DNA from: Parietaria judaica
Taxonomy: Eukaryota > Streptophyta > Magnoliopsida > Rosales > Urticaceae
Assembly: GCA_954871525.1 (NCBI GenBank)
Contig: OX940871.1
Span: 18,599,086 to 18,663,085 of the forward strand
Direction: 5' to 3'
DNA: 64,000 nt
Shown: one piece after another, positions 47,401 through 59,659 of the stretch
Layout: each line of letters begins with the position of its first letter
Numbering within the stretch: position 1 is the stretch's first letter
Notes under the pieces: model-generated
Database searches by the model: none
Told to the model about the DNA's origin: nothing
The model's input: only the letters and a program-made list of their open reading frames with translations
Position numbers and translations under genes: made by a program

Positions 47401-50214
47401 TATTCGCAAATCTGATCAGCAATTCAATCAAATTCACGACATGTAAGTAAATCCAAGCTTCGGTATCGTTTAGTTTCGTTGTTGTTCCGCTAAATCATTG
47501 TTTGAAATTCATTTTCCAGCTGGCCATGTCGTCCTGAGAGGTTGGTCGCAGAACTTGAACACGGTTAGTAACAAAGGGAAGTTCCCGTTCGAGCAAAGAA
47601 AGCCGTGGTGCGGAAATAAGATGAAGCTGAAAAATCAAGGGAATCAGGAGAAAGATGTTCCAAAGAAGGATGACAGAAAGATTCTTTGGTTCGAAGTCGA
47701 CGACACAGGCTGTGGTACGAACCTCGACATACTCGAATAACACTAAGAAAAAAATCTATATTTTTTTACTATCATTTTTCATACAAATTATAGGGATTGA
47801 TCCAAGTAAATGGGAATCTGTCTTTGAGAGCTTCGAGCAAGCCGATCCCTCGACAACTAGAACGTAAGTTAACGTTTTTCTTTCTCCTTCACTCCCATCA
47901 TATTTTAATCGAACATAATCCCATAATTCTAACATTTTTTGTGTTTTCAGGCATGGTGGTACGGGCCTCGGACTCTGCATCGTACGTACTTTGGTAAGTT
48001 TATTTTCTCAAATATGCTAAACTATATATTATTATTTTTTTTTTCAATTTCGTACTGACAAGAATAGTGATGGTGGCAGGTCAATAAGATGGGGGGAGAA
48101 ATAAAAGTCATAAAGAAAAACGGCCCCGGAACGTTGATGCAGCTCTACATGGTTCTCAATACACCCTCGGACAGCGTCGAGCAACATTGTCAAATGGATT
48201 TTCCAAAGCACAAGTTGGTGGTAAGTGAAATTTACTAGTCTAGATTAACCTTACTCATTCTTTGGCAAAAGATATAACTTTGATATTTAAATGTAGGTTT
48301 TGCTTGCTTTACACGGTAGCATGGGAAGAGTGATCATGTCTCAGTGGCTGCGGAAAAATGGAATCCTCAATGTGGAAGTTTCCGAGTGGAACGAGCTGAC
48401 ACAGATCCTCCGAGAACTCTTCCAAGGCAAGAGCTCAGCACTTAAAGGATTCGAGGCAGCGTATTCGTCAAACGAAAACTTGAGGGCCGAATTGGTAAAC
48501 ATATACGAGAAGAGGAACCCGTTTTTCCTCATGGTTGTGGACATAGCGCTGCTTGACTTAAGCACCGACATATGGAAAGAACAACTAAACTTCTTGGACA
48601 AGTATTCGGGGAAGGCAAAGTTTGCGTGGATGCTTAATCATGACACGTCCAACGCTATCAAGATGGAGCTACGACGAAAAGGGCATGTTTTGATGGTCAA
48701 CAAGCCTTTATATAAGGCAAAGATGGTTCAAATTCTAGAAACAGTGATGAAGGATAAGAATCTCGAGATCCACAAGAGAAGTTCGAACGGTTCCAAAACC
48801 ACAGCAAAAGAATGGGATCTGCACGAGTGCCTTGAGATCGATTCCACACAATTTGAAAATGGCAGCTCCGACGAATCCGACGTTGCTGAAATGTCAAGCT
48901 CGACGCTCCAAATGGAAGAGCAACAAAGGGAAAGTATGAACAAACTCCAATCCTCCAAATACCAAACGGTCAAGAACTGCTTGGTTGAGCTGACTCATGT
49001 TCGCCATGACGAATCTAACTTGCGAAAGAAGGAACTCAATGACGAAGGTCAACAAATAACCTCCACGTCCGGCGAAGAACATGCGTCGGTAACGACTTAT
49101 CCCAAAAACCAAGGAATTTTTTTGTCAACAAGAGGTCATGAGAAGGGAAACAAGTCCCTTCAAGGGCTAAGGATCCTGATCGCGGAAGACACTCCTGTCC
49201 TCCAAAGAGTGGCGACCATAATGCTCGAGAAAATGGGGGCCAGAGTCACTGCGGTCGGGGATGGGCTGCAAGCAGTGGACGCGCTCAATTGCCCGACTCA
49301 TAACACGGACGACGAGGGAAGCCACGAGTCTCCCTCGAAAGATTTCTTTGACTTGATTCTCATGGATTGTCAGGTAAGCTTTCATACAACAAATGCAGAT
49401 GCGCCATTTCAATATATAAATATATATAATAGTTAGCACAAATGCCCATCAACTTTTCTTATTGCTGCATTTTTCTCCTTTGAACTTCTGTTTCCATGCA
49501 AAGTACCCCTCCTTATTAGGGAAAAAATGTTTGTTTTTCTTCTATTCTCATTTTATATTAATGATGTAAATGTTTAGGGATATTTTCGACAAAAATACCA
49601 CGAAGTACCTCCTTGTACGCAGTATATTCTAAATTTCACTTTGTTGTGGAAAAAATTCTTAAGAACCGATAAGTCCTGCCGAAGTTTCAAATTTTATTCT
49701 AATCGTGGCAAAAGTTCTAAAAAACTAAAAAATAGTCTTTCGGTAAGGTCCAACTTTCTTACAACATAATCATTTTTCGGTTTCTGAAAACATTTGCCAC
49801 GACAAAATCAAATTTGGAATATGCCGCGTAAGAAAGGTACTTTTGCGGAAAATATCCCTAATGTTTATTATGATTTTGCTCTTAATGTAGTCTATTTCGG
49901 AATTTTCTAGTGGAAAATGAAAGTTGAAGGTAGTAAAATAAAATTAAGAAGTGAGTAAAGTTTTGCTTGTGGATTGATAAATTGATCAGATGCCAAAGAT
50001 GGATGGATATGAAGCAACAAAAGCAATAAGGAAAGCAGAGGAAGGGAGTGAAGTGCACATTCCCATAGTGGCTCTAACAGCCCATGCAATGTCGTGTGAT
50101 GAGACAAAGTGTTTGGAGGTTGGCATGGATGCTTATCTCACTAAGCCCATTGACTACAACCTCATGGTCTCCACAATCCTCTCTCTCACCAAAACCCCAA
50201 CACTTGATCTTTAA
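41433..50214 (+). CDS. AHK1: Hybrid histidine kinase, AHK1 (osmosensor HK1) type
   Basis: Fourteen GT-AG exons: 41433-41618, 41952-42194, 42536-42783, 43379-43922, 46091-46338, 46836-46995, 47151-47277, 47353-47442, 47520-47714, 47794-47863, 47951-47993, 48080-48220, 48297-49373, 49990-50214 (1198 residues; Arabidopsis AHK1 is similar in length). In Arabidopsis AHK1 is a plasma-membrane osmosensing kinase acting in drought and salt responses through His-to-Asp phosphorelay. First membrane segment about 54-79, extracellular sensor about 80-428, second membrane segment about 429-452. His491 in 'SHELRTP' is the phosphorylation site; N box 'NLISNSIKF' 605-613, G1 'DDTGCG' 676-681, F box 'FESFEQAD' 691-698, G2 'GGTGLGL' 706-712. 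Receiver from 1056: acidic residues Glu1062/Asp1063, phospho-acceptor Asp1122, Thr1154, Lys1176. All key residues are present. An in-frame stop at 41361 and no earlier ATG fix the start; the N-terminus is somewhat shorter than in Arabidopsis. Introns hold several transposons. Confidence 0.95.
44587..45200. repeat. Minisatellite of about 115-bp units in AHK1 intron 4
   Basis: Units beginning near 44587, 44698, 44813 and 44939 share 'TAAATTTAATTACCAAAATT', 'TATATGTATATACCAATA', 'CTTAATACGGGGA' and 'TCGTAAATATCAACA'. Spacing varies from about 111 to 125 bp. A SINE interrupts the fourth copy, and the repeat resumes after it at 45144. Confidence 0.85.
45022..45143 (-). mobile_element. tRNA-derived SINE with 12-bp target duplications, in AHK1 intron 4
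   Basis: A 122-bp insert lies between two perfect copies of AAATATCAACAT (45010-45021 and 45144-45155). On the minus strand it carries an A box TGGTCTAGTGG (near 45130-45120) and a B box GTTCGAGTC (45082-45074), both matching RNA polymerase III consensus. It ends in a TA-rich tail (45039-45022). Head, length, tail and duplication together fit a short plant SINE. It is antisense to the AHK1-like gene. Confidence 0.9.
45345..45610. other. GC-rich island of unknown origin in AHK1 intron 4
   Basis: This segment is GC-rich and open over about 80-100 codons on both strands (45371-45682 plus; 45625-45383 minus), amid very AT-rich intron sequence. I recognise no protein. It ends in a GGGA/GAGA-rich run near 45580-45620. 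It may be a captured gene fragment or part of an unrecognised transposon. It is not needed for the AHK1 frame. Confidence 0.4.
49577..49858. mobile_element. Small foldback MITE in AHK1 intron 13
   Basis: The ends GGGATATTTTC and GAAAATATCCC are perfect inverted repeats. The flanks AAATGTTTA (49568-49576) and TAATGTTTA (49859-49867) match at 8 of 9 positions. The interior arms are inverted copies, with 'ACAAAAATACC' on the left and 'GGTACTTTTGCGG' on the right. It lies between the exon ending just after the receiver's phospho-acceptor Asp and the exon that completes the receiver. Confidence 0.85.
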
Positions 50215-50376
50215 CCTTCTCCTTCTCCTTCTCCTTCTTCTTTTTTGAGAAACAAAGAGGCCCTTTCTTTCATGTAGTAAAATGACTTCATTATTCATAG
50301 AGCTACCTAGCTACTAAGTGTACATCCTCATCAATCAATTTTCACCTAATTGCTAAAGAGTAATGCATCGATGAAT

Positions 50377-50382
50377 AATAAA
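50377..50382 (+). terminator. Polyadenylation signal of the AHK1-like gene
   Basis: AATAAA lies 163 bp after the TAA stop, a normal distance for a plant 3' UTR. The Helitron terminus at 50495 is about 110 bp further on. Confidence 0.6.
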
Positions 50383-50494
50383 GATTGATTAACCTTATTA
50401 TGTGTATGATTTTGGTTTGAGAATTGATTAGCTTTCATGTTAGCCAGCTTTTAGTGTAGTTTCATAAGAAAAAATGATTGTTTATTTACTGTAA

Positions 50495-53400
50495 CTAGTG
50501 GAAAGGCACTGCGCGAAAGCGCAGTGACGATAAAATATTATTTATAATTTTGATGAAAAACTCTAATAATCTTTTTATTTTTAATTATAATTATAAATGA
50601 AAGACTAATATCATTAGACTTTACAAATTAATTTGTTTTTATTAGTAATGTTTTATTTGTTTTTATATGAACTATCTTCAAATGTATATTGATTTAAAAA
50701 AAAATATGGATAAATGATATATTGCTCTCAAAATACATATTCATTTTCAATTTAAGATTTAAGATTTTTGTCCAAATACTAACAGGAGACTTATTGAACG
50801 ACTCCATCACTATTATGAATTGCGTTTGGATATTCTTTATTAGGCTATGTCTGCTAAGTAAATATATATTCTTTCATTTAAAAAAGAAAGTTAATATATA
50901 AAGGGAAGAACAAAAAGTGACATGGGAAGAGGTAGAGAAAAAGATTAGAGTTTAAAATTATTTTGAGTAGTGTTGAGATTTGTCAATTTTTGGAGTCAGT
51001 GAAATGCCGAAAGAATACTACTTGAGATTTTGATGAATATACTAAAAAAATATTTTATTCAAATTGTGTGCTGTGATCAAATTACTTAATACCTTTTTTT
51101 TTCTTTTTAGTTCATCGTAATAATATTATAAATTAAACTTTTAGACATGGAATAACTTGTATATCATGTCTTTATTGTAAAAATATACATTTTACTCTTT
51201 CACAAATTTAAAAGATTAACATATATAATATAACAACTCAAAAACTAATTTTATATAGAAATATTTTCCAGTTTAGATATTCACATAGAATCAAGAGGAT
51301 TAGTAAGATTGCATAATCAAAGGGAATGATAATAAATAGGAAAGATGTGGTAAAAGTAATAGTGAATCAAGGTCGTCGATTGGGCTTGAATGATGTATAT
51401 CGTTATTTTGAAATACTAATAAATCTCTTCATACAATTTGACTCATTTGACAGTGAGACAAATTCTAAACTTTAAACTCAAATAGACTAATATTTAAAAG
51501 TAAAATTTTAATCCGTTATATAATATACACGTATTATTATTATTTTTGCAAAATATGTTACGTAAATTGATTTGTATAAAGAATATATACATATATTGAC
51601 TAAGAGAATATATATATGTATGTATATATATATGTATATATAATATGCCAATGACAAAGCTATTATTATTTTTCAACCAACATATTATTTACAGTTTTTG
51701 TGTTGACTAAACTTAAGTAATTTAAATTACTACACAGTTTGCATTTTTTGTTTTCTTTCAAGTCATCGTGTTTTTATGACTATTCCATGTTGTTATGTTT
51801 CCATAGCAAAGGCTTTTACAAACATAGAATAAGTTTAAAAAGTTTAAACTGTTGTATTTGACTTATAAATTTATAATATGTTAGAATATCACGTTTAAAT
51901 TATTTATTTCTATTAAGCGGTAGAAATAATCGATATTCATGAACTTAATTAGCAGCATGTGGTCGGTAAATTAAAATACCAAAATATCATATTGAGACTC
52001 AACAAAGTATATCAAATAAAAAAATGATTGGACACATGACACATGAAATTTCTCATACAAAGATAAGGAGAATCAGCCAAAAATACATAATACTCTGTCT
52101 CTGACTGACATATATAATCACTGTGTATATATATATATATATATTTGATAGAGCTACTGGGACATTATTACTATATATATACATATATATTTATGAAAAA
52201 AAGCTATTAAATTAATACTAAGAAGTAAGAACAACGATTTTCTCTCTTTGAACTATATGCAAAAGAGAGTATTATGTCACAACTCTTAAATCTTCTCAAC
52301 TATAGGCAAGAAGCTCTATCTGCTCAAGCAAAATATCACCCAAACAATATTTCTATAAGCAAAAGAATAATGATTTTATCATGCTATGTCACAACTCTTA
52401 AAACTTCTCTTATACACATAGGTTTGTAATTGTAAAACCACCATTTGGAAAGAAAAAAAAAACAAAGAAAAACAAAATATCTGATCACAACCTGATGATT
52501 ACCTATGGTGGAGATATTGGTGGCTCGCGGATAGACTACGGTGGACGGATGATTGGAAAAAAATGAGGATAAGTGAGAACACGAAAAAATCACCAATTGT
52601 TAAACCGAAACGCCGTCGATCATAGCCTCTGTAAAAAATTTATAAAAAAAATTAGCATAACATATATCAAACCTCATCAATCAATTGTACACCGAAAACC
52701 GCCACTGCAAAAAAAAAATCACCAATCATAACCATGTAATCTACATACATATATATACTATATATACACACGAAAAAAATTCATTTTCGTTGCAATCTGC
52801 TGTGAGATATGTGCGTATAAATATACAGATGGTGACTTTTTAGATTCTAACATATTGATATATGTTTCATTAATAAATTGCATGAATCAGTAAATACTAA
52901 ATACTATTGTTTCTCTCTCTCATTGAACTATATGCATTGTCTCTTAAGATTCTTATTTAACACGTTTCGAGCATTTAAATAAGCATTTAAATTGCCTTTT
53001 GTTATTCATAGAGTTCTTTTATATTCTGACTGCTTTAAAGAAAATAATAAACGTTTTTAGGCACAAATGAATTAATTCAATGCAGAATTTGATTATATAT
53101 ATTTTATATAAAAAAAATAGAATTCTCAATACCTCATCCTAATCGTGTCAAAAAAATTTAAAATTCTACAAATTTGAGTTCTCAATACTTTGTTTATATC
53201 TTACCACATCACTTGTGAGTTCTTCTTTTTAATATATATAGTTATAGATAAGCAAATGAATTTTTTACACAAATCACATTTTAATATTGATCATACCACC
53301 AATTATTGGTCAATATGAACGATCATATCAATGAATAATCCATGTCCACTTTCTCATTCATAAATAACTCATGCATTTCTTTACGGAGTGTCAAAAGGCC

Positions 53401-53936
53401 CTTGATAAATACGCAAGGCGATAGAAGAGCAGTAGATAATGAATGTTTAAAATAAAATAATGAATATTGTAGTTAAGTAGCATCAAATGCATTAGTTTAA
53501 TGCATAACTTTATTTAAAAAAAGTAAATTCTAAAAAAATAGAATTCTCTATTCTTGATTCTTATGTTGATATACATTTGAGACTTATGCATGATATTAGA
53601 ATTATCTATCCTTGAATTATATAGTGCCACGTCACCTTAGAGTTTCTCTTTTTATAATATAGAGATATAGATTTTTTAATTCAAAAAAATAATAGGATTC
53701 TCCAATCCTTCTAATTATACGTTTAAAAAATAAAAATGCATGAATGTATGCAAATACACCAATAAAATTTATAACATTTCATTTACTTTTTGGTGTAGTG
53801 GATGAATCATGAATAAATTTTGAATAAAAATAAATCTAAAATACTGAAATTTTAGAATTGTAGGATTCTTCATTTCCAAGTTATATAGAGCAACAATTTA
53901 TTGTGGGTGGATTTTCCTTTTATATATATATATAGA
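50495..53936 (-). mobile_element. Nonautonomous Helitron, about 3.44 kb
   Basis: On the minus strand the 3' end has a perfect 8-bp-stem hairpin (CACTGCGC-TTTC-GCGCAGTG, at 50526-50507), then eight bases, then CTAG (50498-50495) followed by host T. This is the canonical Helitron 3' terminus. The 5' end on the same strand begins TCTATATATATATA at 53936, preceded by host A, so the insertion would lie between A and T as expected. Two more TCTAT-type 5' ends followed by a similar 'AAAAAG' stretch lie near 53672 and 53246, so the left end may be a stack of related termini. No Rep/helicase coding region is present. The interior is AT-rich with only short frames. Confidence 0.78.
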
Positions 53937-54467
53937 TTTTACACTTATGCCAAATATTTGATACTTTTGTTGCTACACTTAGATCAGAAATTTGGAATTT
54001 TTACTGATAAAAAGAAACATTAAGATACGCCGCTTACACTTCGCCAAATAATTGATATTTATTACGATGAAAATAAACATTAGGAATATGTTACTACGTT
54101 TTGTCAAGCATTTGGTGTTTTTTTCGTATATTTTTTTTTTTACATGATAACAAAAAAAAAAAAATTGTAAATTTAAAAAGTATGTTTCTTTAAAGAATAT
54201 ATATATATAGCTAACCCCCTCTTGTTAGTAAAACTTCCCATTAAAATTTTGTTCATTAATTGAAGTTGAAATTGGCAAGACAATCAATCAACTAACTAAT
54301 GTGAATGGCCCCTTAAATGATAAATTTTATTTTCGACGTGACAAAATAACAATTTTACAATTACAAAACGTCAAATATATGTAAATTTTAATAAAAAGTA
54401 AGGGGATTGAGTTGAAATTTTATAGAATTTACACTAAGAAAAATAAAATTGAAAGACTAATAACACA

Positions 54468-54745
54468 TAGAGCTGCAACTCCCGTCTTCGCGCAGAGTCG
54501 CGACCAAATCGCCGGAAATCGCCGATGGCGCAGTCGCGATGCGTCGTGACCCGTCAGCTCGCGATGTTGAGAGAGAGAGAGAGAGTATGTGTGTGTGAGA
54601 GAGAGAGAGAGGGAGAGAGTATGTAAGCATCATGACTTGGGAAGCTACTCGCGATTGTTCGCGATTTTCGAGGCCAATCGCGACGAATCGCGATCTCCTC
54701 TTCCCCGTCGCGAACGTCCGGTGGCCGTCGCGAGTTGCAGCTCTA
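54468..54745. mobile_element. hAT-type MITE with many CGCGA motifs
   Basis: The ends TAGAGCTGCAACTC and GAGTTGCAGCTCTA are perfect 14-bp inverted repeats. A perfect 8-bp duplication ATAACACA flanks it (54460-54467 and 54746-54753). TCGCGA and GTCGCGAC motifs recur near both ends, with a GA/TG-rich centre. Related to 20190-20466. No transposase frame. Confidence 0.93.
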
Positions 54746-54949
54746 ATAACACATAGAGTTGAACCACATGCTGCTCCGTTCGGGTCCCACACGCCTAACG
54801 ACGATATAAAGTTCAAGCACCGGAAATTAAACAACCAATTTTAACCGATTGAAGTTGGAAATTATATAAATAAATAAAAATTGTGATATAAATTATATTA
54901 TGAATCTTTATTAATTTTTCAGACATGCAATTATACTACATTGAGATCT

Positions 54950-55440
54950 CTATAAATTAATATTGTTGGAACTAAATTTTTTAATTATATTATTGAGGAA
55001 AAATAATTAGTTATGTTAGTTAGAATCAGAACCAGTTAAAAATATTTATTTATCGAGTATTAACTAAAAGCGTATCTATTGCACTTTGCATTTATTTAAG
55101 TTAAAAACTCAAGCTTTTGAAATTATTTGTTTTACGTGTCGTTGTAGATAGTCCACGTAATGACAAAATTTCCAGAGAACTAATTAAAATAGAAATTAAG
55201 AAACAAGTCAAAAGATAAAAAGGTATTAATTGCGCAACTTCCTTGGGTTAAAACGAAAATAGTTGACATACACATATAGAAAATTAAATTATTGGAATCA
55301 GATAATTTTATTATATTGTCGAGGTTATTAATTTATGAAGGTAAAATTTAATAATATTAGTTAGAGTTTAAACAGTACAAAAATATTATTTTATTAATAT
55401 TATTAACTTATTGACTATTAGTTTAACGAAGTTTGATTAT
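54950..55440. mobile_element. Possible decayed Emigrant-like element
   Basis: 'CTCTATAAATTAATATTG' near 54948 resembles part of the Emigrant terminus, and several phrases such as 'AATATTAGTTAGAGTTTAAACAG' near 55352 resemble interiors of such elements. No clear right end was found. Confidence 0.35.
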
Positions 55441-56056
55441 GGTGCTAAGAAAATATATATATATACATATATATATATATAAAGAAGAAGAAGATTTTGC
55501 ACGGTATATTAGCTTCCACACATAAAAAAAAATAATAAAAAAATCATATCTAATGATATTACAAATTTGCAATGAGCCAAGCAAATTATTTGGCCGGATT
55601 CAATGCCACCAACCATACATCATTAAGAAAAAAAAATAGCATATCTTCATATTTTATTATAATATATTGATATCGTAAATATTAATACGATTGTGAAAAA
55701 ATAATAGTATAATTATTTTTTTGAAAATATTATCCACTATTTATTGATATTGATATTTTCAGTATCAGTACAACCGTGACAAAATAATAGTATAAATATT
55801 TTTTTGGAAATATTATCCACTGTATATTAATATGTATTGTCAAATATTTTTTTTTTAATTTTTTCAGAGTAAGAGATTATTAAAGAGGTACACAACCACA
55901 AGATGTATATGCACGGACGAAGTGAGATATGCACGGACGGAGTGAGATAGAGAGAGAAGAAAGAGTCGACAAAGTGAGAAGAGAGGAGAGAAAGAAGTCG
56001 GTGGAATAAATTAAACACATCAAAAAAGGTGTTTTTGGAGTTTTTCATTAAATGTA

Positions 56057-56994
56057 GGTTTAATTTTGGTAAAAATATCTAATTTTTGTAAATATTCTCC
56101 GATAAGTACTCAACTTCAATAAATGTAGGCAAAAGTACTCAACGTCACACTTTTTTCGTTAAGTTGTCTCATGTTGTATGCTACGTGGTCAAAGGTTGAG
56201 TACTTTTGCCGCCACATGGCATTTTTAAAAAAATTCTTTCCCGTTGGCAAATATGTTTTTATTTTTTTACGTATATCAAACATGATCAAATAATTTTATA
56301 GAATATGTACTTATAAAAAAATTGTTATTTTTTTAAATAATCAAATAATTACTTAAAATTATTAGTTATAAATATTTAAAAAGAAAATCTTTCCCATGGC
56401 ACATATTTTTATTTTTATTTTTTTTCACATATGTTAAATATAATCAAATAATTTTATAAAATATATTTTTATTAAAAAAAATCTTACAGGAATAATTCAT
56501 AATATGTATTAAATAACAATTGGGTTTGTGGATTCGAGCAATTTTTAGTTTTTTTTTTCACTTTAAAACAAAAAATAAAACTGTTAAGGTTAAACACAAT
56601 TTTTACCAATCACCAAACTTTCGGTTTAAATAATTAAAACTAATAATTTTTAAGTAATTATTTGATTATTTAAACAAATAACATATTTTTTTATAAGTAC
56701 ATATTCTATAAAATTATTTGATCAGGTTTGATATACGTAAAAAAATACATATTGGCCAACGGGAAAGAAATGTAAAAAAAAAAAATTAAAATGCCACGTG
56801 GCGGTAAAAGTACCCAATATTTGACCACGTGGCATGCCACATGTGACAGCCTAACGACCACGTAGACAGTGTTTAACGTCGTTAGTTGATCGGCAACAAA
56901 AGTATAACGTTGGGTACTTTTGCCTACGTTTATTGAGATTAGATACCTATAGGAGAATATTTATAAAAGTTCAATATTTTGCCGCATTTAACCC
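56057..56994. mobile_element. Foldback (Mutator-like) element, relative of 4706-6365
   Basis: It starts GGTTTAATTTTGG and ends TTGCCGCATTTAACCC. It is flanked by a perfect 9-bp duplication TTAAATGTA (56048-56056 and 56995-57003), the Mutator signature. Both arms match the arms of 4706-6365, including 'CCACGTGGC' and 'AGTGT(T/C)TAACG'. The centre is shorter and more diverged. No transposase frame. Confidence 0.92.
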
Positions 56995-57009
56995 TTAAAT
57001 GTAAACATT

Positions 57010-58530
57010 ATTTGAGAAGTATTTGGGAGTGTATATACAACAATAATTTACAAACAGACTTTGAATTCATTTTTTCACTATTTCAATATGCTAAGTAAAG
57101 CACGTTTTGAGTTGATAAACAAAAAATAAGTTTTGATATATTTTGAACACTTATACCGCAAATTTTCCTTTATATTATAATGACCTGGATAGGGATGACC
57201 AAACAGATTTTTAGTTAGATTTTCATAATTATTTATACAAATTTAAGTTAAATTCCATTTTAAGCATATATTGATAAAATGAAATATAATCATTCTTTTT
57301 TTCTTGAAAAATAAATAAATTACAACTATATAATCTTGAGTAAAAAAAATAACATTTAACAATGATGGAAGTAATTTAAATGGAGCCGGCATATTAACCA
57401 ACGCCAAAAGATTAGCATAAATCAAGGTTTGAAATATCGAGAAAATAGGTCGACATATCTACCGATAATTTTTTCTGGAGAAATGCGAAACAAGATTCTT
57501 TTTGTTTCTCATTCGTTTTACCAAATTTTGCGAAATTCCTGTTGCATGCCAATTTTCTTGTCCTATGTCGCTTTTGTGAAGGAAAACATGAAAAGTGGTG
57601 CCAATGTCCCTAAAAAGCTATAATTTCGTGATAAAAAATATCAATTAAACTTTTGACAAAAATAATTATGTTTGCCTACCCCACTGCACCCCGTCACGGC
57701 CGGTCGGGCGGCGACGGTGCACGTGTGTGGTGGTGCATTTGTGTGAGTCATCTCCCATCCGCAAAATTCTATGACCCAAATGGCCCAAGCCCTTATCCCA
57801 ATATATGGTATATAAACATTCTAAACTCTTGTAATGTAGCAATGTGGGATTCTTTCGTATTCAACTAATCCTATACATTTCACTTTACATACATATTCAC
57901 TTCATCAAATAAATTGACTTAATACATTTCACCTACGTATTTAAATTAGAAATGTATTTTGTTATATACAAACATGTCTTGTATTTATTAAATATGTAGT
58001 TTTAAACCTATATAAATATGTTGCCTAAATACTCATAAATATTTTTCAGAATATCCGTCGAAAACCCTATCGGCATGAAGTATGCCCATGGAAAATGTGC
58101 GGTATTTTCGGCATGAAGCATGCCCTTTTTTTCGATTTTCCCATCGACAAACGATATATCCGCAAAATGGAGATAGCGAAACAAAATCGGCAGGCGGCAT
58201 TTTAAACTTTGGTATATATCTATATTCCCTTTAATCTCTCTCACTCAATATCTTAAAAAATTTAAAAGTATTTGCTTTGTATATATTTTTTTATTTACGA
58301 TGATCTCTAATATATATTTTAAAATATATAAAAAAATTGAAATTTTCTATAATTTAAATCGGTAATCTGTAACGGTTTTCTCTTTGAAAACTGTAACCGC
58401 AACCAATTAGCAAAAACGGTAGCAATTTAACTACATTTTTGGTTTGTGTTGAAAAATAAAAACTAATTTTTTTTTTTGTGAAAAAATCTGTAATTTAATG
58501 ATATCAGTTTTTGATTCGGTTTAGGATTTT
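57010..58530. other. Intergenic, no gene seen
   Basis: AT-rich apart from a GC-rich patch at 57680-57740. The stretch 58370-58500, with 'AACGGTTTTC' and 'TGTAACCGCAACC', may be the remains of a hAT MITE related to 20886-21438. Confidence 0.35.
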
Positions 58531-58536
58531 TTATTC

Positions 58537-58990
58537 TTAATGACGGTGAAAATACCTAAAGTTTGGTCAAAGAACCCCTTGTGTACCTAATGTTTAAAAG
58601 TGGTGGCAAAAATACCCAAAGTTGCATTTGGAGAATTGACTATTCCATTCTCGTAACGCCGTTAACTTACCCATTAACTCGGGCCACATGGACAAATTTG
58701 TTTTCTTAAGTGTAATAACTAAGGATTCAATTAGTTGTATTAATTAGGAGTTTAATTCATTGTTTTGTCATAAACGAGACAAATGTGGGCTCGTCCATGT
58801 GACAAAAATTGTTATGTCAGCAACCCAAGTTTGTCTAAGTGACCAAAGTTAACAGGTAAGTTAACGATGTTACAAGAATGGATTTGGTCAACTCCCAAAA
58901 TGCTACTTTGGGTATTTTTACCACCACTTTTAAACTTTAGGTACACGATGGATTCTTTGACCAAACTTTAAGTATTTTAGCCTTCATTAA
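58537..58990. mobile_element. Foldback element, target duplication not clear
   Basis: The left arm begins TTAATGACGGTGAAAATACC and the right arm ends with the inverse of TTAATGAAGGCTAAAATACT. The phrases 'AAGTTTGGTCAAAGAA' and 'GGCAAAAATACCCAAAG' (left) return inverted on the right. Arms are about 150 bp each, also sharing 'GTTAACTTACC' / 'GGTAAGTTAAC'. No convincing 9-bp duplication was seen. Confidence 0.8.
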
Positions 58991-58999
58991 CCCTTATTA

Positions 59000-59659
59000 T
59001 TTTACACCCTTGGGCATGGATATCACTTCTAAATAGTGAATTCAAGTGCGGGTTATTCTAGTGAAAAGTGTAAAATGACAGTTGTTTTCGGCAAATCATT
59101 GTACTTACTGCACATAGTATTCTAAGATTTCATTTATTTGACTGTTTAATCACACTTATATTTGGTTGTTAGCACTACAATGACATAAAAATCATTCTAA
59201 ACCCTAAACGCGAAAACTTATATTTAAAACGAAACTGAAACCCGAAATTACAGCCACAATCCCCCCTTCCCTTTTCCAGCATTTTCATACTAAGACAGCA
59301 TGGTTTTCTTTTTCTAAGATGTGTAAATAGATCATCAGCCTTCACATCAATTAACACATAATAAACAGTCTCCTATTTCTATCTCGTCGAAACAACTTTA
59401 AATAAGTTTTTCGATTTCGGTTGAAACCCTCGTTACGTAATTATGGCGATGGTATGAATCGTTGCCCTCGGTCAGCTATTTTCCACAGCGCAATCTTGGG
59501 GGTTGGGAAATGCCACTAGAAACCCTAAATACTTGACATTATAGCCTTCATTTACAATAATTTTTAATGAACACTCGATTTTTAGCTCAACTCGTTAACG
59601 ACAACAATCTGTAGTCGGGAATTTCGGAAATTACTTTACCAAAATAATAAGTGTAAGTT
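59000..59659. other. 3' flank of the transporter gene, no other gene seen
   Basis: This includes the 3' UTR of the minus-strand transporter gene. I could not place its polyadenylation signal. Short frames here look accidental. Confidence 0.4.

Noticed and set aside
53040..53670. Extra complete Helitrons between 53246 and 53672
   Set aside because: 5'-type ends are visible but no second hairpin plus CTAG terminus was found, so I do not call separate elements.
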